This document shows, one piece after another, positions 57,202 to 64,000 of a DNA stretch of 64,000 nt. Position numbers and translations under genes: made by a program. The stretch comes from Saksenaea vasiformis B4078 (lineage: Eukaryota; Mucoromycota; Mucoromycetes; Mucorales; Saksenaeaceae). The notes beneath the pieces were generated by a model. It made no database searches, was not told the DNA's origin, and saw only the letters and a list, made by a program, of their open reading frames with translations. The number at the start of each line of letters is the position of its first letter. Position 1 is the first letter of the stretch. The DNA is taken from assembly GCA_000697055.1 (NCBI GenBank), contig JNDT01001633.1:1-64000 (forward strand), written 5' to 3'.

Positions 57202-58365
57202 GGCTGCGTAGGGTGGTTGTAAAATAACGGGGGAAACAAGGCTCTGCGTGGGAGAAACAGTCAACTTGCGAGCGCTTAGAAAAAAAAGAAACAACTCGTG
57301 GGTGTCCAGTCTAAGACTTGCAAAGAGTAGATCGTGTTTGGGCTGGATTTTGTTTGGGTAGGGCTGAACCTTGTTGCTTAACGTAAAGAGAAACAATCGC
57401 ACTAGAAAAATGAATGGCTGCATATAAAAACTGCTCCGGAGTCGTTGGTCTAAGCACGGCATTGTCTTCCCCGCATATTTTTGCTTTACAACCTCGTCTG
57501 TCAATTGTAGCAAAAAAAAAAAAAAAAGGTCAGAAAAAAGACAGCAAGCGCGTGGCATAGAGAACCTTTGCAAACGCGAACCACTGGGAAGTATTGTCAA
57601 AAATACGCTTCCGAACTACGACTTTAGAATCAACAAATTCAAGCAATGGTATAAGGGAAAGTTCTCTCTACAGACAGAGGATACGATTATGTGACAATGT
57701 CCACTTTTCCCTGCAAAATTTGGTAAGAAGCGGGTCATTTCAGATCGTTCCCATTTTAGCAGCGGAACCGCTTAGCATCATAAGCAAAAGGTAAAGAAGA
57801 AAAAAGGGCAACGCTTCCTGGACTGCTTATAAAGGAACTATCTGAAACATGCACCCCAACCTCATTGAATCATTCGCATGCTGCCTATCCAAGTCAGTGG
57901 CGTCCACGTATAGAATCGGAGTGTAGCCTTTAAGTTCACGCACGATTAAAGGGCCATAACACTGACATGAACATGATACGAAGTACGCGCAAATCCACTC
58001 TCGTTAACCACGTCAAAAAGTTGTGACGAATGAATCCAATATTCTGCATGATTTCCGGTAAGCGGCTGTCCACCTCGAGAGTAACATCATCATCACTATC
58101 GAAACAGTCGTGATCCGCGTACCGTCGATGTGCATATGCTTACGGGATTTGGCCAATACTAGTGAGGTTTTCGTGTCCCTCTTTTTTTTTCTATACTTAT
58201 CCCATGACTGGGCTGCATTATAGCAGCGCAGATTAAATCATCACGAAAGAACTGTCAGCAATTTCTTTTACTTTTTTGGCTAGACAGATAAAAGCTAACT
58301 ATAGTTTCAATCTATGAACAATATGAAGGGGAAAAATGGAAAGGTACTACTAATACATGACTATC
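57202..58365. other. 1.2-kb intergenic region between LRR pseudogene and TUF1
   Basis: No gene recognised. It includes the upstream part of the LRR pseudogene with a 15-A run (57510-57526), and the 3' flank of TUF1. Confidence 0.35.
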
Positions 58366-60014
58366 TTATGCGATAATCTTGGTCACGACACCAGTGCCGA
58401 CGGTCTTGCCACCTTCACGGACAGTGAAGCGCTGACCTTCCTCAAGAGCAACATCGTGAACCAATTCGCACTGCATTTCAACGTTGTCACCAGGCATGAT
58501 GAGCTTGTCATCGGGATCCTCAGTGCCTTCAGGGTGGGTAAGGCTGACAGTGACATCAGTTGTACGGACAAACATCTGGGGACGGTAGTTGTTAACGAAA
58601 GGAGTGTGGCGACCACCTTCATCCTTGGTCAAGATGTAAAGCTGAGCCAAGAACTTCTTGTGGGACTTGACAGTACCGGGAGCGCAAAGAACCTGACCAC
58701 GACGGATCTGTTCACGCTTGATACCACGCAACAAGGCACCCATGTTGTCACCAGCCTCACCACGGTCAAGTTCCTTGCGGAACATCTCAATACCAGTCAA
58801 AGTGGTCTTGATGGTTTCACCCATACCGACAATCTCAACTTCGGAACCCTTCAAGACGGTACCACGTTCGACACGTCCGGTGGCAACAGTACCACGACCG
58901 GAGATAGAGAACACATCTAGCAATTCATCATCATCAACAAAATTTCTTCGTTCCAATGTAAATATCTACCTTCGATGGGCATCAAGAAAGGCTTGTCCAA
59001 GTCTCTGACGGGAGTAGGGATGTGGGCATCAACAGCAGCCATCAATTTCTTGATAGCTTCAGCACCAATCTCGGGATCACGTTCCTCAAGAGCAGCAAGG
59101 GCGGAACCTTGGACAATGGGAGTGTTTTCACCGTCGAAACCGTATTCGGCCAAAAGATCACGCATTTCCATTTCGACGAGCTCAAGCATCTCAGGGTCAT
59201 CGACAGCATCAACCTTGTTGATGAAGACAACCAAGTTCTGGACACCGACCTGACGAGCCAACAACAAATGCTCACGGGTCTGAGGCATCTGACCATCAGT
59301 GGCAGACACGACAATGATGGCACCATCCATCTAGTGGGTCCATCATTAGCAAACATTCGCTTATGCCAATCATTATGCTTCGTTATATACCTGAGCAGCA
59401 CCAGTAATCATGTTCTTGATGTAATCAGCGTGACCAGGACAGTCAACGTGGGCGTAATGACGGTTGGCGGTTTCGTATTCAACGTGAGCAGTGGAGATGG
59501 TAATACCACGAGCCTTCTCTTCGGGGGCCTTATCGATCTGGTTGTAGTCCATGAACTTAGCACCACCTTCAATGGCAAGAGTCTTGGTGATAGCAGCAGT
59601 CAAAGTGGTCTTGCCGTGATCAACGTGACCAATGGTACCAATGTTAACGTGGGGCTTGCCACGCGAGAACTTTCCTCCAGTTTCAGTAGCCATGGTGCGA
59701 CGACCTGTTTTAATTCGATCAGACCTGTCGCTGTACCTCACTTCAAATCCATACCAAAAATCATGTAACGAGAGGGAGTGGCGGCATAGGCCTCTCGGAG
59801 GACATTGGCAGTAAGCTTGTTACCAGAAGCAAGAGCAGAGCGTGCAGACACGAAGGCTAGAGATCGCGGAATAGTGATTCAGGATGAGCGCCACTGCAAT
59901 AACAGAATAACAATACTTGCCACTTCTGCCAGCAACAGAAGACACGCATCGACGCGAGGCAACACGAGTAGCAGGGAATACAGCTTTGTTGACTGCAGTC
60001 TTCAAGGCGAACAT
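58366..60014 (-). CDS. TUF1: Mitochondrial elongation factor Tu
   Basis: Minus strand; exons from the 3' end: 58366-58916, 58970-59330, 59391-59704, about 59824-59856, and exon 1 from 60014 ([20 protein letters not shown], a mitochondrial-type presequence). GTP-binding motifs are intact: GHVDHGKTT (G1), the G2 region [19 protein letters not shown] (G3), NKVDAVDD (G4) and GSALAALE (G5). Domains II and III follow ([38 protein letters not shown]). It delivers aminoacyl-tRNA to mitoribosomes. The joint between exon 1 and the 33-nt exon 2 is not settled; several donors near 59916-59922 are possible. Strong GCC/ACC third-position use compared with neighbours suggests high expression. Confidence 0.95.
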
Positions 60015-61121
60015 GGCTGATTGCTAGGACGTCAAGGGAAAGGACAAGGAAAAAAAAAAAAAAAAAGAAAAAAAAACCAGCCATTTTTTTAATACCCCGG
60101 TCACAAATGACAGCTCTCTTTCAACGGCAGGGATGGCAAATCCAGCTTTCGGAGTAAACTCTCGCACGACCAACGATTCCCACCTGTACTTACACAAAGC
60201 TGTCGTCGTAATAACTTTATGAATAATAAGTGCAGGATAATATTAGTTTTACAATGCAATCGATTCTTCCTTTGAAGTGAAGTGCAGAGGATGTCAATGA
60301 AACAGTAATCTATTTTGACCTTCCTGTTGTTTTGGTCGGAATCTTTTTACAAGGGTTGAGTTTGAAACACTAGGAACACAGAAAACGGTGTCGTTTGCTT
60401 TCAGTGAGATTGACCTGGCACGCGGTATTCATATGTCATGCTTTTAAACAGCCTTTGTCACTTTACAACACAAATGGGAATGTACGCAAGAGCGTTTTGC
60501 AGTGGCAGAGTGAGTTTTTACTTGAATTCTACAGTTGAGGCAATTTAATGAGATAATTTTAGATCATTTCCATAAAAATACCTTGCTATGAGGAATTGAG
60601 TTATACAGTAATGCAGAGACAAGAGCCTACAGCGCTACTATAAACATGGTCTAAAGCACATTGTATTGAATTCAAGCCAGTATCGATATGACTGGATTTA
60701 GTGGAAGAGGAAGGAAAGCTAGCTTTACGCACTCAGCTTTCTGGCAGCTAATGAGTTGATTGTAACTGCACAAACGATTAACAATGCAGTCCCCTATGTA
60801 CAGAGTCTCATGAATGACATCTGATGCAAATCAGAGTAATTCTGAAACGTCCATACTATAATAGAAAATTCATTATATAATTCTAGTAAAGTAAGAGTGG
60901 GGATTCATAAATCATCACGCATCCATACATAATCAAAAACCACCAACTGGCAAATAAATATTTCAGTCCGTCTATCGCGCTTAACAATCATAACAGTGAT
61001 TTTCGTCTAAAACGACATCGTTACATGACATAAAATGAAGCTAGAGCCTGTCAAAACTATATTAATGATAGGAAGGTACATGTATACATGACGTCGAAGT
61101 AAATAATCATGGAAGCCTATA
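60015..61121. other. 1.1-kb TUF1 upstream region
   Basis: After the TUF1 leader with long A-runs (60048-60077 on the plus strand) I see no coding signal until the terminal repeat of the pogo-type element at 61122. Frequent in-frame stops on all frames. Confidence 0.4.
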
Positions 61122-61689
61122 CAGTAGCCCCTCCGCTAAAATCAAGTCCTTGGTTCCTTGCAAATTATTTGAATATCACGGGGGTTGACCTTGCTGAGAA
61201 TGTGTGACAAAGTCATCTGAGTATGAACTAGGCTGCGAGTCATGAGGTACTCATACAGACTCCATCAAGAGCAGCTCTTACATACAATAATGAGTCATTA
61301 TATAGCAACCTTTTACAGTTTTATGAAGATTGCGTAGTTATTAGTCATAATTAGCGACTTTGTTAATGAAATATAAATAAATACAGCTATCGACAGCTAT
61401 GTCTATCACCACTTTCCGCAATGCCGCCAAAGAACATAACTATGACCAGTGAACAACGCAACGCGATATGCATAAAAAAGTAGAAAAGCCCCAGACACTC
61501 TCAGAACTATCGGTTTGGGCGAAGAACCAATTTGGTTTTTAAAGGAACCCGACATAACGACAATTTCAAAAATCTTTGAAACGGAAGCGTAATGGTTCGC
61601 CAGAACCTGTAAACAAATCCCATAAAAGACAAAAGGATTGTGCTAGTCCGGTAAGCAGCTTATATAGGTTTAAATTTATCATTATTTAT

Positions 61690-63351
61690 TGTAAAGTATA
61701 GAAACTTGAAGAGTCACTTGTTCTGTGGATCCAGACAGCAGAACAAAATAACCTACAGACAAAGTGGGATATGATTAAACTTGCCGCTAAAAAGATCGCC
61801 GACTGATTGAATATTCCAGAAGATGAGCGTATCAAATTTTCAAACGGTTGGCAACATCGATTTCAGAAAAGACACGGCATTCGTATGTATCGTGTCCACG
61901 GAGAGCAAGCTGAAGCTGACACAGTGGCGATCAGCAACTCAATTGACGAAATCCGAGCAAAAGTGAAAGATCCCCGGGACGTGCGTAACATGGATGAAAC
62001 CGCCATATTCTACCGAAATCCACCGCAGACAACTATCTCGTTGCATGCAATAAATGGTGTCAAGAAAGACAAGACCCGATTGACAATTGCTCTTACTGTT
62101 AATGCTGATGGGAGCCACATCTACCGCCCACTAATCATTGGAAATGCGGCACAACCACGCTCATTCAAGAAAAAGACAGGTATATATTACTTACACTGGC
62201 TATATTTCTGGCAAAAGGGACTTATCTTAATCATAGCAACGGAGCTTGGATACAGATCATATTATCACAATTCAACTGCATAGATGACCAAGAAAATTTT
62301 CCAGATTACTTGAGAGTGTTGTGTCCAAACAACTCAATGCTACACAACAGTTCCTCATAAGTGTATCACACATCACTCCGCTGAATTCGGTTATCTAGAG
62401 GGATTTTTTAGTAAAACAGTTCCTCGTCCTTTTTCACAAGAATAAAACAGTACACCGAGTCTCACGAACTTCACCGTTTCGACTTAGTAGATAACCGACA
62501 TAACAGAGAGAATTTGACTTTGCAATGAAGGCTAACGGTCGAAAAGTCTTGCTTCTGCTTGACAACTTCTCAGGACACGTAGTTAACTATAAACCCACCA
62601 ATGTTGAGTTGCTATACTTGCCCCCAAATACAACGTCAAAGCTGCAGCCACTTGATCAAGGAATTATCCGAACATTTAAAGCCCATTGTCGGTATGCGAT
62701 CTAAGCCTGCTTAGGTTTCCGCAGAAAGCTAATATTACATCTTTATAGCAACTTGCAGTATGAATTAGCATATCGAGAGATCACTCTGCGGAACAGAGGA
62801 ACAACGGTACTGCAGAAAGTCTTCCAAGTCAGTCAATTACAAGCTATGCGATGGATACGACTTTCGCTTGAGAAGATGAAACAGAAGCCTGAAACAATTC
62901 GAAATTACGGGGCATAATGGACGGTCCTGTCCTTGCGAACAAGACAACATCCGAATCCGACGAGCTTTTGACGAGTATGAACAGCCATCTCCAGATTATC
63001 AATGGAACAACAATGACAGAATCTGAGTTTGATAATAGCTGCCGAGAGGAAGATGAGACTGTCCACTCAAGCACCGAGGATGACATATTTGCAGTTATGG
63101 AGCAGGAGAACGTACAAGAAGAAAATGAGGAAGACAATGTGCTTGAAGTTATGGAAGAAAGAACAACTCTCTCACTAAGATACCAGCTATTACATATTGA
63201 CACCATGATTGGTTTCTTTGACGAAGAAAAGTATGGAAGTGTTGTGGATGATCTCCGAAAAATACGAGATGGATTGCGAGACCAATGCATCATGAGACAA
63301 CGTCTATTACGTCGTATTTTGCAGGCAATCGACCAACATCGAGTGGTTTAG
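61690..63351 (+). pseudogene. pogo-type transposase, disrupted
   Basis: Pieces in order: LEESLVLWIQTAEQNNLQTK and IKLAAKKIAD, then an in-frame TGA (61804-61806), then LNIPEDERIKFSNGWQHRFQ (HTH), NMDETAIFYRNPPQTTISL (first catalytic Asp), a 60-nt GTATAT...CATAG intron (about 62179-62238), ATELGYRSYYHNSTA followed by TAG (62281-62283, normally Trp), a 1-base frameshift, a 189-bp LTR insertion, and KVLLLLDNFSGHVVNYKPTN (second Asp). After another likely intron the frame runs through NLQYELAYREITLRNRGTTV to a TAA near 62917, and a last frame encodes an acidic tail (63.0-63.35 kb). Start and ends are approximate. Confidence 0.75.
62317..62505. mobile_element. Solo LTR (189 bp) inside the pogo element
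   Basis: The insertion starts TGTTGTGTCC and ends CGACATAACA, with short inverted termini (TGTT/AACA) and TG...CA ends as in LTR retroelements. The pentamer GAGAG flanks it on both sides (62312-62316 and 62506-62510). Skipping the LTR and one GAGAG joins DYLRE to FDFAMKANG in one transposase frame, which shows it is an insertion. It is short for an LTR but within range of small fungal elements. Confidence 0.78.
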
Positions 63352-63522
63352 AAGCAATAAATTCCTTCCCCCGATAGCGGGTTCAACCCTCTTTATAAAC
63401 TTGAACTTGATTTTACTGAGGATTTGAAAATCTACACTGTGTTTTCTGGCCGTTCCCGCGAAATTTCTTGAAAAGAACGAGGTTTGAAATTAAAGGGTTT
63501 TGATTTTACCGGGGGCCTACTG

Positions 63523-64000
63523 TACGTACAGATGCAGTCGATATTGTATCTTCGACTTGCAAAGACTGGTTTTACAAGCGGTGATAACTCAGTTTCTCAA
63601 AAAACTGGCCTCTCAGCTTTTCCGCTCGCATGTAAAAACAATACACGTACGTCTTTTAAAAAATAGTGATCGACATTTGGATATTTCTTCAGTATCGCCT
63701 TAAGCATCGAATAGCAACCGAAAGCTGCTTTAACGTGATAAAACACATGTCTGCTTCTATCTCCTGCTTTGTATGGACCAGATGCTTCAACTAAAAGGAT
63801 TTCGATATCAGGCTGCTTGATATACACTATTCCGTCGGCGTTATATCTCTTTGATGCATTTATCGCCTGTAACTCGTTTCTCTTACTATGAAGTTGCATA
63901 CAAGTCCTTCCACAGAGTTTGCAGACAACTCTATCAACGGATACAGAGCATAATGACAATAAGAACTTTCCGTCACTTAGGTAACAAGGGCGTTCCTTGT
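63523..64000 (-). pseudogene. ADGIVY-type ORF-family fragment at right edge
   Basis: A minus-strand frame (63597-63959) reads CKLCGRTCMQLHSKRNELQA, NADGIVYIKQPDIEILLVEA, SGPYKAGDRSRHVFYHVKAA and VRVLFLHASGKAERPVF, then meets a stop. The SGPY motif and a following helix fit multi-copy hypothetical proteins of Mucoromycota. The pogo terminal repeat lies directly downstream (63522), so the 3' end may have been displaced by that insertion. Upstream codons enter from the window edge with stops in frame, so a start cannot be set. Function unknown; possible relation to the left-edge ORF family is a guess. Confidence 0.45.

Larger units (their letters stand above)
61122..63522 (+). mobile_element. 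pogo/Tigger-type DNA transposon (inactive), 2.4 kb
   Basis: Terminal inverted repeats: left CAGTAGCCCCTCCGCTAAAA then TCAAGTCCTT; right, reversed, CAGTAGGCCCCCGGTAAAAT then CAAAACCCTT. TA flanks both ends (61120-61121 and 63523-63524), as expected for the Tc1/mariner-pogo superfamily. Inside are a CENP-B-type HTH region (about 61420-61860) and DDE transposase parts with NMDETAIFYRNPP and KVLLLLDNFSGH then NTTSKLQPLDQGIIRTFKAH. The transposase has two likely introns, several lesions and a nested solo LTR, so the copy cannot be autonomous. Confidence 0.88.

Noticed and set aside
58357..58920. 187-codon plus-strand ORF
   Set aside because: It is the antisense shadow of TUF1 exon 5, which has clear EF-Tu motifs and biased codon use that keeps the opposite strand open.
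59022..59768. 248-codon plus-strand ORF
   Set aside because: Antisense of TUF1 exons 3 and 4; it crosses the intron and resembles no protein.

Overview
The window looks like nuclear DNA of an early-diverging filamentous fungus, most likely Mucoromycota (Mucorales or Mortierella side). Genes are broken by many short GT-AG introns (about 48-100 nt). Conserved eukaryotic single-copy genes sit next to lineage-type repetitive families (an LRR protein family, an ADGIVY-type ORF family) and decayed DNA transposons. The organism call is inference from gene content and intron style; no rRNA or marker gene fixes it.

Left part (1-26.6 kb) is gene-dense: a partial, frameshifted ORF at the left edge; an Atos-domain protein with an Atg13/HORMA-like N-terminus; mitochondrial SDH2; a small zinc-ribbon/AKSK-repeat protein; SEC24 (COPII); URB2 (60S pre-rRNA processing) diverging from a PP2A activator (PTPA/RRD) across 156 bp; a VNX1-like vacuolar cation/H+ exchanger; and the DEAD-box helicase DBP6. 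Two MITE-like elements lie in the gaps: a 238-bp TIR element and a CACTA-ended foldback with a 3-bp target duplication.

Middle part (26.6-45 kb) mixes genes with genomic debris: an NTF2/SnoaL-like-type gene carrying a nonsense codon and a frameshift, a zinc-ribbon nuclease/transposase remnant, a CENP-L kinetochore candidate, a disordered coiled-coil protein, NAF1, and a cysteine-free AP-1/PAP1-type bZIP factor. A roughly 200-bp TIR repeat family occurs at 30.6, 43.5 and 53.3 kb. The interval 36.7-41.0 kb has no gene I can support well.

Right part (45-64 kb): DLT1, an NDUFA4/B12D-like mitochondrial membrane protein, a long HEAT-repeat PP4 regulatory subunit 1, a multiply broken LRR gene split by about 1.07 kb of A+T-rich sequence, mitochondrial EF-Tu (TUF1), and a dead pogo/Tigger-type transposon with TA target duplication, itself interrupted by a 189-bp solo LTR with a 5-bp target duplication. 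A second ORF-family fragment ends the window.

Three genes (URB2, DBP6, NAF1) serve ribosome or snoRNP assembly; three (SDH2, the B12D-like gene, TUF1) are mitochondrial; PTPA and PP4R1 both regulate PP2A-family phosphatases. I see no operon-like organisation beyond ordinary divergent or convergent neighbours. Exon boundaries are by-eye predictions.
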